Of a DNA stretch of 64,000 nucleotides, positions 15,020 through 28,621 are shown in pieces. The position numbers and the translations under genes were made by a program. Source of the stretch: Chrysomallon squamiferum (Eukaryota; Mollusca; Gastropoda; Neomphalida; Peltospiridae); NCBI GenBank assembly GCA_012295275.1, contig CM022673.1, forward strand, positions 6,153,811 through 6,217,810, in the 5' to 3' direction. The notes under the pieces are model-generated. The model had not been told where the DNA came from, did not search any database, and saw nothing but the letters and a program-made list of their open reading frames with translations. Each line of letters starts with the position of its first letter. Position 1 is the stretch's first letter.

Positions 15020-15081
<62 letters not shown>
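15020..15081. repeat. (GT)n microsatellite
   Basis: About 31 GT units after an (AAAT)n leader. Confidence 0.97.
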
Positions 15082-15082
<1 letters not shown>

Positions 15083-15938
15083 CGCACTGACATGACACTG
15101 TAAAAAGCGATCATTGGGATTATTATATCGACGACGACCACATTGTTGACAACATCAATGCCAGTGATATCCACCATGTCGGTTGTGTCTATCACTTCGA
15201 CCGCGGCCGTCAACGTCTTTGGTTAATCAGCTTCCACGAGCTTGCATAATTTATGTTAATTTAATAACCTTGGTTACATGACGTTATATTACGTCACGTG
15301 AAAAGATTAATGTTGCATCAGTACGCGTCTTAATCTATTATCAATGACGTAATCATCTCGTTGGACAGAAAAAATGTGATTAAGAACAATCGGAAAATCA
15401 GTAGCGTGTTTTTATTTTATCACTTGACTAAGAATTAATTGCAAACTGAATATTTATGTCTTTAAACATATTGGAAATCTATATACATAACTCACTTCTC
15501 TTATGCAAGTTATGGTGATCTCTAGGTTGGCTGTTTAATAGTTGGATATGCAAAGTATTTTTTCATCTTCATTTCCAATAATGTTGCATATACTGCTGCC
15601 ATACCATGATCTCAGATTAATAGCGATAGTTATATTTTATAACTTTTATTTACTCATTAGAATTCGTTTCTAAATTATTCTAAAATCTTAGTTATATGGA
15701 CCAAAGGCCAAGTAGAGCTGTTTTTAAGCTTGTAAATAAATAGTAATAATAAAAAAAAAAAATATTTTGACACATAATCGACAAACATACTGATAAAAAA
15801 CTGTTATTGTTTATTTTTTTATTTGTGTGTGTGACGAATTAATGGACACAGTATTTTCAGTTTCTGGTGTAAAGATCTTATGTTACTTACACTGTATGTG
15901 TCTTTTAAAAAAAATTGAACTGTAGAGACGGGGGGAGG

Positions 15939-15940
<2 letters not shown>

Positions 15941-16022
<82 letters not shown>
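15941..16022. repeat. (GA)n microsatellite
   Basis: About 40 GA units with one interruption, after a G-rich start. Confidence 0.96.
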
Positions 16023-16023
<1 letters not shown>

Positions 16024-17282
16024 AATAATAATGAGTATGAAAAATAGAGAAGAAGAGTTTAACCAGGCGCACTGTAATCCTCTGATTTCCATTACGGTTA
16101 ATACAGAAAAGAACGGATCTTCGAACACCATAGAAACTATATAAAAAAAAAAAATAAAAATAAATTATATATATACACATTTATCCATTTAAGAGATAAA
16201 ATGTTCATTGATCAATGAAAAAATTATTCTAAGGGTTATGCAATAATAAAAAGACAGGGAATCGACAGTGAATAATCATTGAAAATACTGACTGAAACGT
16301 CTAAGAGTTGTTGAAAACGTTTCTGTTGTTTCTTCCGTGTGTGTGTTTGTTTTTGTCGATATCATTTTGCTCCAGATAAATTGATATCACCTGTGTAAAT
16401 TCAACATAGACAAAACTGATCTTGTATCGATAAACGTATGTTTGTTTTTGAATGAAGTCAATATTATTGTTAACGTTTTTTTGCGACTTGTATACTGTCC
16501 AGCTGCTTGATTTATTTTTTCTGTAGTTTAGATAACGTAGCAACGGTAACTTGTATTTATTGTTCTTACCTCGACAGCAGATCAATGGACTGATGTGGCT
16601 TTCGTTGCCATTTCTAATTTACATTTCAGCAGAAATTATATACAACACTGGTACATGCAGTTTGGAGAATACGGTGAATCTAGATTCATAGCAGTGACAA
16701 TAAAAATGACAGCACAAAAATATCTGTTTAAGTGTCTGTCTCATTATTTATCTTTCTCTCTGTCTACTCTTTGTCCGCCTGACTACATATCTCACTGATC
16801 TATCTGTCTGTATGTCTGTCTGTCTATCTCTCTCTTTCTCTCTGTATATCTATCGTTTATTCATTCGCTTGTCCTTTCTTTCTACTTACTTATTAATTAT
16901 ATCATTTTTACCGATTACGGTGTTAAAGAAAACCTGTGATATATTTTAATATTAATAACAGTCATTATTATCCATTCATCGATAATCACGTGCTCTTGGG
17001 GGACACTTATTATTATTATTATTATTATTATTTGGTTGTTTTTTTCGCGGGTGAGGTTTGTTCTTTTTTTTGTTCCTTTTTTTTTTCTCTCTCTCTAAAT
17101 AACAATATCTGTACTATTACTATGTAATGACAGAATTACGGTTGTGCAATCATTCAACAACAGAGTCTGGCGGATAAGACCTCAAAATGACTGTCTGCAC
17201 GAAAGAAAATAATTTTTAATTCTGACATACCAGATTTGTATGTCTGTCTCTGTTTGTCTGTACATGTGTTAGTCTGTGTGAG

Positions 17283-17460
17283 TATGTATGTATGTATGTA
17301 TGTATGTATGTATGTATGTATGTATGTATGTGTTGGTGTGTGTTTATGTATCTGTGTATGTTTGTGTGTATGTGTGTGTGTACATATGTATATATATATG
17401 AACGTACGTACATTTGTGTGCATGTATGTATGCATGTAAATATGTACGCATATATGTAAA
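17283..17460. repeat. (TATG)n and TG/TA-rich repeat
   Basis: Twelve or so TATG units to 17,332, then a degenerate TGTGTATG-rich tail. Confidence 0.93.
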
Positions 17461-18176
17461 TAAATACAATAATAATATAAAAAAATAAACAAACAAATAT
17501 GTAAAAAAAAACAAAAAAAACAGTATTTTTGTAAATTGTGTAATGATCACATTGATTTTCGTCAAACACATATAAATATCTATTTACAATAACAAATTCT
17601 ATCAGACAAAGTTGGTTTCTTCGAATCGGCTAAGTGTGAACCGCGTCTTAAAGTGTTTAAGAAGTATAAACAATATTGTCAGCGTTTGACTAAACCTGAC
17701 CACCTGTTTATTATTCTTGGCACAGACTTCTAAATCCTAAATAAGATTATCCTCCGAGATATGCAATTTGCAAAATCGATGTAAAGGTTAAAGGGTATAA
17801 TTACTTTAACAGAATAAACAAAGTTTTGCTGTCTTTTTTTTTCCGTTTTTTTTTTTCTTGACGTTTGTAATGTGAGGACGAATGTGATATTAATAAATAA
17901 TAAAACATTTAACAGTAAATGAGAAACAAAAAGGTAATGAATAAATAAATAAATGTGAAATAAACAATAAACAAATGCACTTTTATGAAATGGAGACAAA
18001 TATATATTACAAGAGCTGGTTTTAGTAAGCATAAGAGTTATTAACGGAGTAAGAAGTCAATAAATTAAACCATTTAACAAAATAATAAGTATAATAGTTT
18101 AAAATGCAAAAAATGAAGTATGCATAATTAAGCAAGTTAAGTTTTAATTCAGGGATGGTTTAATCTGAATAGTAAT

Positions 18177-18182
18177 AGTAGT

Positions 18183-18224
<42 letters not shown>

Positions 18225-18229
18225 AATAA

Positions 18230-18260
<31 letters not shown>

Positions 18261-18282
18261 AAGAAGAAGAAGAAGAAGATGA
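18177..18282. repeat. (AAC)n-(AAT)n-(AAG)n compound trinucleotide repeat
   Basis: Consecutive AAC, AAT and AAG blocks. Confidence 0.95.
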
Positions 18283-18309
18283 AAAAGAAAAAAGATTTCT
18301 ATACAAAAC

Positions 18310-18760
18310 TCATTACCCGATATCTCTGTCAGAAACAAACGAATATCAGACAGTACTGTCATTTCTATGTCAGAAAGTTAATACTGTCATAAATTTTTGG
18401 ACAAAATAACCAGCTGTCAGTATGTTCGACAGGCAGTTTTGTCATCGTGTTCGGCGATTTTATCAATAATCTGGCTGTACGATTCCGCTGCGGACAGATA
18501 ATTGTGTAATGAGTGGGCTGTCCTAATGGCTCTGTTAACGAGGCATGTTAATTATTGATGTTGAATCAACGATTCTATCATCAGTGTAATCATTCCCCAC
18601 GATTTTGACTAAAATGCTGATCAGACAGTTCCATCGTCGACACTGGCAATTTTGTCATCGACATGCCAATCCAACAGTTCTGCCATCAGAATGGTCATTG
18701 TTCACAATTTTGTTGTGAATGTTAATCAGATGTTTCTATAAGCACGGATGATCCCTTTTA
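18310..18760. repeat. Degenerate GTCATC-containing repeat family
   Basis: Blocks such as CAGTTTTGTCATCG, CAATTTTGTCATCGACA, CAGTTCTGCCATCAG and ACAGTTCCATCGTCGACA recur at irregular 30-60 bp steps. It looks like an old, diverged tandem array. No coding sequence seen. Confidence 0.45.
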
Positions 18761-19349
18761 CGTTGGCTCTATGGTTTTTTGTGTTTGTTGTTGGGGATTT
18801 TTTTTTTTTTTTTTTATATGATTTCAATTTTTTTGAAATATGATTTCAATTTAAATTTGTTGTATATGAGTACTTCTAATTCATTTCAGATAATTTATTA
18901 TATATATAAAAAGTATCAAATTATTATTTTTTTCTTACCAAATTGTGACGTGCTAGAAATATTTTGTTTAATAAACCAGTACACTGATGAAACAAGTAAA
19001 ATATGGTGCTAAATATTTGCCTATTTTTTTAATTTTTGGCATTTAATATTTTCATAGATTGCTTTGGAAATTATAATTGAAAATCCATACTATGTTTACA
19101 ATTAAGAGTACAAATGATTTCATTCCATTCTTTCAAAGGTATCAGCAAAGTGACATTTTGCCTTCAGTATATGTTTAACATGAACTTTATTTTGGAAATT
19201 ATGATAATCCTGCATTAGTTAATGAATAATGTTTGATGTTTATTGGAAACAGTATGCATACGAAATTCTGCTATTCTGCAATCACATCTCTTATATCATT
19301 ATTTATCACTAAAATATAAAGAATTAAGAGGAACTAAAATAAGATTCAT

Positions 19350-20662
19350 TAAAGCCATTCTTTATTAAAATAAATACAATCCATGCACACTTTGCATGAA
19401 ATGACAGCAGTAACAGAAAATGTTAAACATGCAGGTCTATTAACTAAATGTAACAACTGTGCAAATCATGCATTCTATGCATAAATCAATGACACTTTTG
19501 CACAAGCATAAAACAAACAGTGTTTGCCCATGACAAGAAATACAACAAATATGCAAATTTTGCACAAACAGCAAATTCTAAAACTGAACAAACTACAAAA
19601 AAGTCTGTGCACATTTTGCACATGGCAGTTGATAATTAAACGTAATCTTTATACAATTGTTTTCATGATAAATAATCGATATTTAAACGTACACACATGC
19701 ATTCACACAAAATAATTCAATAATGAGAAAATGTAGTACAGAAACTATATAACATACATAAAACAAGGATGTTTTAAAAATAAATGAATTAAAATAAAAT
19801 AAGATTAAAATAAAATCTCTCAGTAAACCTGATTAAAATGTTTGATATTCAGTTCTAACCTACACTGTTATAAATTTAACATATGCAAAACATGACTTAA
19901 GTCAGTTAAAATTTGTTTTGTTTCTTATTCGTGAAACTGTGTCAGGATAACCCAAAACAATTGAAAACACAGCCAAGAATTCCCCAAACTTCTAGAACCT
20001 TTTGGGATTATATTTATTTTTATTTTGTTTTTTAAAAATCAGTATATTTGTAAATATTCTATATAAAACTAATTATCAAAAAAAAATATGTGAAATCTTC
20101 AAATAATTATATATATTTTGGATAATTATGAATAATAATATTTAATGTGAAATATAACATTAACAACGCCAGAAAGTGACTACTCAGTCTGGTTAGTATT
20201 TTTGTTCATCATTCATAATAGTTATTCCTCCTAACATAAAAATAAACACATTTTTGAATAAATCACAGCCTAAATAACAAATATCACACTGAATTTGAAA
20301 ATGCTACATCCTGAAATGTATGTTCATACATTCAATGAAAACTCTCTACAGAAATGGTTTTGTTCAGATAAGTAAGGGAAAAACATAATTGTTTTATCAT
20401 ACAAAAATTATTATTTTTAGATGCTTTAATTTTTTTTCTTCAGATAAACACAAATGAATGAGAATTTCTTCATATTACACTTAAATACACAGCAGAATTT
20501 TCCAAAAAAAAAAAAAAAAAAATGAAAAAATAATAATAATGATAATGGAAATAAAATGTATCTTTTTTTCATGAAAAAGAGGAAATAAAATAAAAAAAAA
20601 GAACACACATTCACCGATTTAAACAAGCACTCTGTAAATAAATAACAAGATATAACACGCTG
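19350..20662 (-). other. Probable 3' UTR of the large gene
   Basis: AT-rich sequence follows the TAA at 20663-20665 with no ORF of note. An AATAAAG on the minus strand near 19,360 is a plausible poly(A) signal. The stretch has three exact copies of TGTGCAAAA (minus strand) at 19496-19504, 19558-19566 and 19614-19622, with related variants nearby. The 3' end is inferred only from the signal position. Confidence 0.4.
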
Positions 20663-22221
20663 TTACAACTGAGTAACTTTTCTAAACAATGTCTTTGATC
20701 TTCTTGTCCGTGTCAGTATTATTGGGGATGGTACATCTCCAACAAAGGGGTAAAGATGATTGTTAGGTTTCTGAAAAACAAACAAATAAATAATTTGAGT
20801 ATTGAATACGTTATGAATTATCGTATACAAAATATAATTATGTATAATGTAAAAATATAATTATAATGTTTACAATTTTATAAAACGAGGAATCAGAATG
20901 AGCAGTCAAGAGATTAATAAATGACTATTTGCTTCGATGTCACCAAATACATTATTTTGTATTAAAGTCAGTTAAAAGATTATCATGAATTAAATAAATG
21001 TGCAAAAAAAGGGAACAATAAAAAAAAAAAAAACACAACTATTATGAGTATTAATTACTTTCACAGATTATATAATTATTTGCTTTCAAGGACTGCACAA
21101 AACTGTGGTGTAGTCCACTGATAATGCATGGGTTAGAACATGTAAAGTATCATCTTAAATTTATTTGTCTTTTAATTTTCTTTCTTTTTATTATTATTAT
21201 TTCAATTTTTTTCTTTGACAAGGAAATAATGAAGTTTTTTACAAGGGTCAAACACATATACTAAGATATATAAAATATAAATGCTACAAAAAGATAACAT
21301 AACAGAGTTTTTCTTTTTACAGTGGATTATATAATCATGTTTAATGGCTTCAACTGTGGTGATTTCTAAATCATTAACAAGCAAAGTGTACTAACCTGCT
21401 GCAAAATGGGTTTGGGTTGAGGAGGACTAGACACAGGACTAAAAACAGCATCGTCCTCGATGACTGTGTCAGACCAGCTCACCTTTGACGCCTCTTTTGG
21501 TGCTGAAGAAAAAACATTTAAATTCATTTATAAATTACGTTTGATATGTCGGCACACCCTAATCTGTAAAGTCAGTACAGCTTTGAGAACCTTTTAAAAT
21601 ATCTCATGTGATCATTAATAATAAGAAATAAGATTTATGATATATTAGTAGTTAAAGCTGAAAGATGTTACATATGTATATATTTAATGTTTTAATCTTT
21701 CTTTCTCTTTTTTTCCTTTCATTTTTTAAATCCAAAGTTATTTTTATCAATATGTGATTGAAATTCATAGTCATTTCTTAATCTTTTTGTAATATAGTAA
21801 TGAACTACATTTCATACTTGGCCATGCCTTATATTTCATTATCATGAATGTGTTACAAATTATACTTTTCTACATTATACTTCCAATAGCATGTGCCAGA
21901 AGGTGTTTTAGTGGAAACAAAAAAAAAAAAAAAAAAAACATATTGAACCCAAAATTGAAGATATTTAACGTAACAAAATAAATTTACAGAATCCAACCAA
22001 AATACTTTTAAATCAATAGAGAATTAAGACTTTAATGAATCCAGTCATTTCAAACCAACAGAGAATGTTACACTTACGAGGGTAATGTTTGATAATCATG
22101 GGTGACTCTGAAAAGTTGAGATAACGAACAATTCTCTGTCCATTACACATTGTGTGAAGTTGAGTAATCCTCTCAACATGTTCATCACACTGAAAATAAA
22201 TTAATATATTAATAATAATAA

Positions 22222-22275
<54 letters not shown>

Positions 22276-25200
22276 TAACATAAAATAATAGTAAAGTGTA
22301 CAAAATTTCTTTAGGCTATTGTTAGCTACAAAATTGATATATTTAAATTTTAATGTTTAAATTTCATGCATTTATTAATAAATCCCTACTGATGACACAT
22401 TTCTAAGAATAATTTTATATTTATTTTTGCTCTTCTTTTCATAAGAACCAAATTTTATTAATATAAAAATGTTTTTAATTAAATACTTCATTTTAATTTT
22501 ACACTGATAACTATATTTTAAATAATTACCTTTGACTTTTTCCCACCAACAGGAGACAAAGATGTAAAACCATCAGGCTTTCTCCACCTCTGTGGAGCCT
22601 TCTTCTTGTACTGGGTGACATCAGGGGCATCAATCTCTCCGTCATTCATGTGCACTTTGAGACATACAGACGCATCTAAACCACTCATGTCTGTAGGCAG
22701 ATTTGCATTTTTCAGTGGTCGAGGTGTCTGAAAATGAAAAAAAAACAATTTAAAACAATAACAAAAATTTAACGGTTATTACACTAAACTAGGTTTTCTC
22801 AAACATTTCAATCTTTATTATAAACAAATAAAAATCCCTGCATAATTTTGCCATTTTTAAAAATTCCGCTATCACAGAAAAAATGACTTTAATATTAAGT
22901 CTGATAACAAAATGTTTATAAATTTAGAAATAATTTATTTTACTACTAAATTTACCATTGCAACAGGCCAGTCATTCTCAAATTCCATTTCAACAGTTTC
23001 AGAATCTGCATACACTGTGTGAACTCCCATTCTATCACTATGTTCAACACACACTATTTTCCTTATAAACAAATCCAAAAGAAACAAGTCTTCTAGAACT
23101 GGAGAAACAGCAGACAACCTTCTCCCAAACAAACTTTAGCTTGAAGTACTCTTGGTTACAAATAATTCTGTTTTTAACTTGGATTTCATCCTCCCCAATT
23201 AATAAACAGAAGATTGTCTGAACTTAGATAAATGTTTGATGTTGACAATTAGATGGAAAATTAAACACAAATATTAATTTAATCTTCTCGTTATGTCTTT
23301 AATTAACAAAATTAGTCAATGCTTTTAAAACATTTTATTATTAACTCCTTTCATTTGAGCTTTTATCCTTCCCCTATCATTAACTGTGAAAAGACACTAA
23401 TAATAAATCTTCTTGCAAATGAACTATGTGAAAAAATGCCTAGCAAATTAATATGTGAAATACCTCAATAACTTTGATGAAATTAATGCTTACACCTTCC
23501 TGAGAATAAAATTAAACAAAGTGTCTCAATATAACTGTGAAGCTAATTATGAGGAGTTTAAAATACAGAGTTAATCTGGTTCACAAAAGCTTGACCCGTT
23601 AAGGATTAAATGGTTAATCTGAATGACTTTATTTACAGAAAGAATTAAGACCTCATTATAACACTCTGGTCCTTTGTTCCCACAAACAATGAAAAAAAAT
23701 ATACTTTACATTCCATAAATGTTGATGTTTAGTTTTCTTATTTCTAACATTAAACATCAGCTTAACTTTAAACAAAAAAAATAAAATAAACATTATAAAA
23801 ATAAAAACTAATGACTCTAAACTGTGAATATTTAATTCATCCAGAAAATAGTTGGATATAAGTAAGAAAATAATTAAAATGAATTTCTAAATACATCTGC
23901 CCTCAACAAAAAAAATATAGTAAAATTAATCTAAAAAAAACACTTCTGCCAATCATTATATTATTACTTACTTTTGGATAACTGTTTTTCTTTTTACTTT
24001 TAGTTGGCACATTCTCCTTATCAACCTTCATTTTTGATGACTTTTTCCTTTTTGGAACTGTAAAGAAAAAACAGATATTAATATCTGAAACCAGTTAGAG
24101 TGAAAAAATATATTGATTAAATATTAATAAAAATAAAAAAAAAAAAAAATACACCCATTTCTTTCATATGGCTTATTAGTGTTACTCTAAGAACAAAAAC
24201 ATTAACATATTTTGAAGTTTGTAAAGATATAATAAAATGTTAATTCTAAATGAAGACTTCCAACTTTCATTTGATCATAATTATTTCAACAATATTTGTT
24301 TAATGACTTACACAGAAATGAATTTAAGGATAAAATGATTTCTGAACACAAAGAATAAAAATTAATGATAATAAAAAAAATAATAAATAAAAAACCAATA
24401 TAAGAAGCATTTAAAACAAACAAACAAACAAACAAAAACCCAGAAAGGAAATGATTAGAAAACATTCAGTGAACAACTAACTAAAATATCTTGATGTGAA
24501 AACAACAAAAAACCAAACAAAATGCATATGGAAAAAAAAAAAAAAAAGAAGAAAGAATGAAAACAAGAACAAAAATTACTGAAATGGTGAAGATGAAACA
24601 AACAAAAATGAACAAATTAAATGGAAAATCCAAACAAACCAAACAAGAGTGACCATCATGCAACATGCAGAAACACTTCAAAATCACAATACCTAGTTTA
24701 TCTCTGAAGTGTCTAAGCTTTTCCTGAAATGATCTCTGTCTAACTAACTTGCCTTTCGTGCCTGTCTCAGTACTTGGAATAATGGAGCTGGTTTCCAAAG
24801 GGCTCAGCCTTTCCTTGGATCCATCTACTGTAACAAGCAAGGAAGGGTTACGATCAAAAGAATCTGAAATACTGTAGTCCAGCAACGATGAAGATGAATC
24901 AGAATCAGAACTACTGCTGTAGTTGTAGCTGTCTGACAGTTCTGAACTACTGCTGTCCGAATCAAAATAATCAGTCTCTGTCCATGACAATCGACTGGTT
25001 TCAGCTACATATTTTCTTTTTGTTTTTGATCGACGATGCCTCACTTTTCCAGAAGGTTCAGGATCATTGTTGACAAGGTCTAAAGCACTGACACTTTTAA
25101 CTGGTGACACTTGGTGTTTGTCACATGGTTCTGATGGTGCATCATCTATGAAAGGTATGTCTCTGTATGGCAGTTCTCGAAAAGATTTTTCTTTTGTGTC

Positions 25201-27237
25201 TTTTTGATGGGAACATGGCAAGTGATGAAGTGATTTATGTAATGGTTCATGCAACAACCTTTCTTCTGTTTCTTGCTTGGGTCGAAATTCAATTTGGTTT
25301 ATGCCTGGCAATTCATGAAAAGATTTATGTAACAAATTTTGGTTTGTGCATGGCAATTCATGAAAAGATTTATGTAATGAATTTTGGTTTATGCCTGGCA
25401 ATCCATGAAAAGATTTGTGTAACAAATTTTGGTTTGTGCATGGCAATTCATGAAAAGATTTATGGAACATATTTTCATTTGTGTCCATTTTGGTTTCATC
25501 AGTTTGATTAGTAACAAAGGACTGAGTTCTGGAAAACACTTCATTTGTTATATCTGATGTTGTAGTGTTGACAGGGTTTCTCTGATGATGCCTGCCACTG
25601 CTGTCTGAGGAGGAAACCTGCAATCCAGTATGTGTGGTTGTGGAACAGTGTGACAGTACAGAATCAGGTGAACTATCCAGATTCATTTGAGACAATTCCC
25701 TGCTCTTCACATAAAGTAACTGCTGGCCTGCCAAAGTGCTTGGGAGAGAAAGAACATTCTCTGAGACAGATTTAGAAGGGGGACTTGTTATAACAGCACC
25801 TTTTTCACTAAATGTGTTTTCACGTCCAGAACTTTCATTGATATCACATGATGTATTCCTACCAGAAAAATGATAATTTTTTGACAAAGTGGATGCAGAT
25901 GATTCTGTAAGTCTCTCATTAAGCTGTGAGATTGACTTGGTAAGCTCATTAATTGTGTCTCTAAATCCAGTGACCATGTCTTCAATGCAGGCTATGCTGT
26001 GCCGATTGTCTGAAGATGACTTGTGCAAGGCTGATGTATCTTTTTGCCATGAGCCACTGAATCCTGAAATGTCATTTTCAGATGTGTAACAGCTTGATGA
26101 ACTCAGATCCATCTCTTGTGAAAAGCTGTTCATACTGTTATCGTCAACAGTTTTTTTCCTAAGACTTCGCCTAATTGCTTGCTGAGATGACACTCTCTGA
26201 AATGCACTAGCTGAACTTAGGATCAGCTTCGAAGATGGCACAGATTGTTTTGTGTCAGCTCTTTTGAGAGCATCAATCATCTTGTATTTGGCTATTGGAC
26301 TTACCAGCAGATGTGGGCTGGAGAAGTCCAAGGTTGGAACTGCAGATATTCTTGGAGTGCTAACTGCTGTGTGATTGATTGTCACTGGTTTTATTGAATT
26401 AAGACTCTCAGACATAGTTTTAGACTCATCTTGAACACTGTTTTCACTGTCCATGCCGGATTCAGAACAAACTGAAAATGTCAATGATCGTCTTGTCTGT
26501 TTCGTTAACAAGTCTGTCTGAACCTGTGATTCTTTAACTCTGTATTTTCCTGAATCATCCTTAATACTGTCTTTGGCACGATGATTAACAATTTCTCTGG
26601 TAACATCAAAAGATGAGCCAACCAAATCAGTTTTATCACATTTCAAAGGAACACACACTGTATCCCTTTCTAACTCAATACTGACTGCTGTCTTTTTACC
26701 ACATGCTTTGAGAGACATTGGGGTCGATCTCACTGAACAATCAACAGTTCCACACTCCACACCACTGTCCCACAGTCTTGAGTCACACTCTCTTGGCATG
26801 GGTGAATATTCCTTATTTACTGTAAGATTCAGTGGCATTGTGCACTTTGGAGACTGTACTTTGTTAACTTGGTAATCCATACAGATCCTTGAATTCACCA
26901 AAATGTCAACAATTGGACTCTTTTCAGGATCCATTGGACTATTGTTAGGAGCAGGTGGACTTTTTTCTGGTATGACCTTCAGAGGTGGTGAGGTCATGAT
27001 ATTAAACCCTACCAATGATGGAGGTGATGACATGCTCTCATATCCTGCCACCATTGGTTCTTCTTCCTTTTCCATAATCTTCACGTTGTTCTCTATAACT
27101 GATTTCTCAATTCCTATGCTGGGAACATAAAGATCTGTCTTCCTTCTTGCATATTTGTTAGCCATTTGAAGCTCACGTTCAGAAATCTCTCCAAAGAAAA
27201 CTTCTTCATCATCATTGCAAGCTTCACCAGTAAACAT
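20663..27237 (-). CDS. Uncharacterised large Ser-rich, probably cell-cycle protein (tentative GTSE1-like N-terminus)
   Basis: Coding exons: 27237-24693, 23098-22956, 22727-22530, 22189-22078, 21502-21396 and 20770-20663. All have GT-AG sites and compatible phases, giving about 1,070 aa. A further exon at 24057-23972 is listed separately. The ATG at 27237 lies 21 bases inside an exon whose acceptor is near 27259, so a 5' non-coding exon lies upstream. The N-terminus reads DDEEVFFGEISERE, which resembles the acidic DDEVFFG block I recall from GTSE1; this is a weak, tentative link. The large exon is Ser/Thr/Pro-rich with many SP and TP sites. It holds a 15-residue tandem repeat near residues 580-670 and a Ser/Asp run near residues 770-800. 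The penultimate exon contains KVSW, a fit to the RVxF-type PP1-docking motif. The end is basic (TRTRRSKTLFRK). I do not recognise a catalytic domain. Gene structure is well supported; function is inferred. Confidence 0.72.
22204..22275. repeat. (AAT)n microsatellite in an intron of the large gene
   Basis: About 20 AAT units just downstream (on the minus strand, upstream) of the exon at 22,078-22,189. Confidence 0.95.
23972..24057 (-). other. Candidate cassette exon with KEN box and basic NLS-like stretch
   Basis: An 86-bp exon with a strong acceptor (pyrimidine tract then CAG) and donor (AAAA|GTAAGT) sits in the intron after the large exon. Joined to that exon (one base left over) it reads VPKRKKSSKMKVDKENVPTK and onward, ending NSYPK. 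It holds a KEN box followed by Pro, the usual form of an APC/C degron, within a lysine-rich, NLS-like stretch. Its length is not a multiple of three. If followed by the exon at 23098, the frame runs into TTC TAG at once; if skipped, the large exon joins 23098 in frame. So either it makes a short isoform, or a small exon is missing from my model, or a weaker internal donor is used. Confidence 0.55.
25200..25500 (-). repeat. In-frame 45-bp tandem repeat inside the large exon
   Basis: The translated sequence repeats HKSFHELPCTNQN-like units every 15 residues, at least four near-identical copies. CT and GI variants alternate (ELPCTNQ, GLPGINQ), so a 90-bp dimer is the higher-order unit. Further decayed units follow (HKSLHHLPCSHQ, KSFRELPY). 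Copy number is likely polymorphic. Confidence 0.85.
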
Positions 27238-28621
27238 TTTAATCTGATGCTTAAATCTGAAAATGTAAATAAAATAAATATATGTATGTTTCTTTCTGTT
27301 TATATCCCTTTTCTGTCAAGACAAAACTGAAAACAGTGCATTGAGATTAATGTAAAATAATATACAGTTGTAGTTGTATTGACTATTGTTTTAACACTTA
27401 CACATATTTTGACAAATAACTACAATCAACTGTAAAATATTTTAACTACAACATGGTTTCTGATTTTTAAATGGCATATTATTATTTGATATGAATATCT
27501 GAAAGAAGTTAATTTTACTGCACCTCTTGTTTTTAAGATTTCACAAACATAAAAAGATATTTAAAATAAAATGTTTCTGAATAGTGAGTAATTCTATTTT
27601 AGACAAATATTTATCTCAAGAGGGCTTATTATAATAAAACAACAATATTTGTAATACAGATATTATTGGTCAATTCACTGAATGATTTTAACCTAACTCA
27701 GGTTTTGAAAAAAAAAAAAAAAAATTAAAAAAAATAATAACAATAATAAATTGGTGTACAAGTTTGTTTTTTTTTTTTTTTGTCTCAAATGCAAAAATAT
27801 CAAATAATACCTTTATTGTACTGATGTCTTTTAATTATTTAGTATCTAAGACGCTAGTGATCAATCTTCAATATGTTATAAGACATTTCTAAAAGTACTG
27901 GTCAGATAAAGGTAAAATTTGACATTTAGGGTTTGACATAAAACTAATTTGTAAGTTGAATACCAATTTTAACCGAAATCTTAATCGACTGGGTTACAAC
28001 TTTCCATTTTATGACAGAGACACTGAATTCAGTATTAATTAAATTAATCAATAATCGTAATCACTAAATCAATTATATTCTCATAATAACGCTAACAAAT
28101 GTTATCAATTTAATATTTCAGAACTTCAATCTGTTATGATATACATAAAACAAATGATATTACAATTACAGCAGATTATAATTTTATTTAAAACAAGACT
28201 GCTAGTGTTATCACTGATACACAAATCTGGAGTTGTATTTTACGGAAGACAATGGAAATGGATTATTTTTACGAACATCATTAAAACATTTCTATAAATT
28301 GATATATGACATCATTTAAATAAAATCTAATTAAGATATTAAATTACTTGGACATGAAACACCTTAATAAATAAACTTTTATAAAGATGAAAATACAATC
28401 AGTAAACTGAATGTCTTCTTTTGGAAAAGAAACGAACGGGGAACCTGCAGACTGCTCGATAAACAGTTTTTCAGTTATAAAAAGGAATATATTTACATTA
28501 ATTTGACGAAACAGTTTATACAGTATGTGTAACAAAATAATAATATATACAGCCATTAAATATACCGTAAAAGAAGCAAATAAAAGTGATAATAACCATA
28601 AATTATACGTAAATAACATAC

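Noticed and set aside
17154-17571. His/Thr/Tyr repeat frames on both strands
   Set aside because: Translation of a (TATG)n microsatellite.
24481-24692. C-terminal extension of the large exon's open frame
   Set aside because: A clean donor (CTAG|GTATTG) lies at 24693 and the text beyond is hydrophobic, low-complexity intron.
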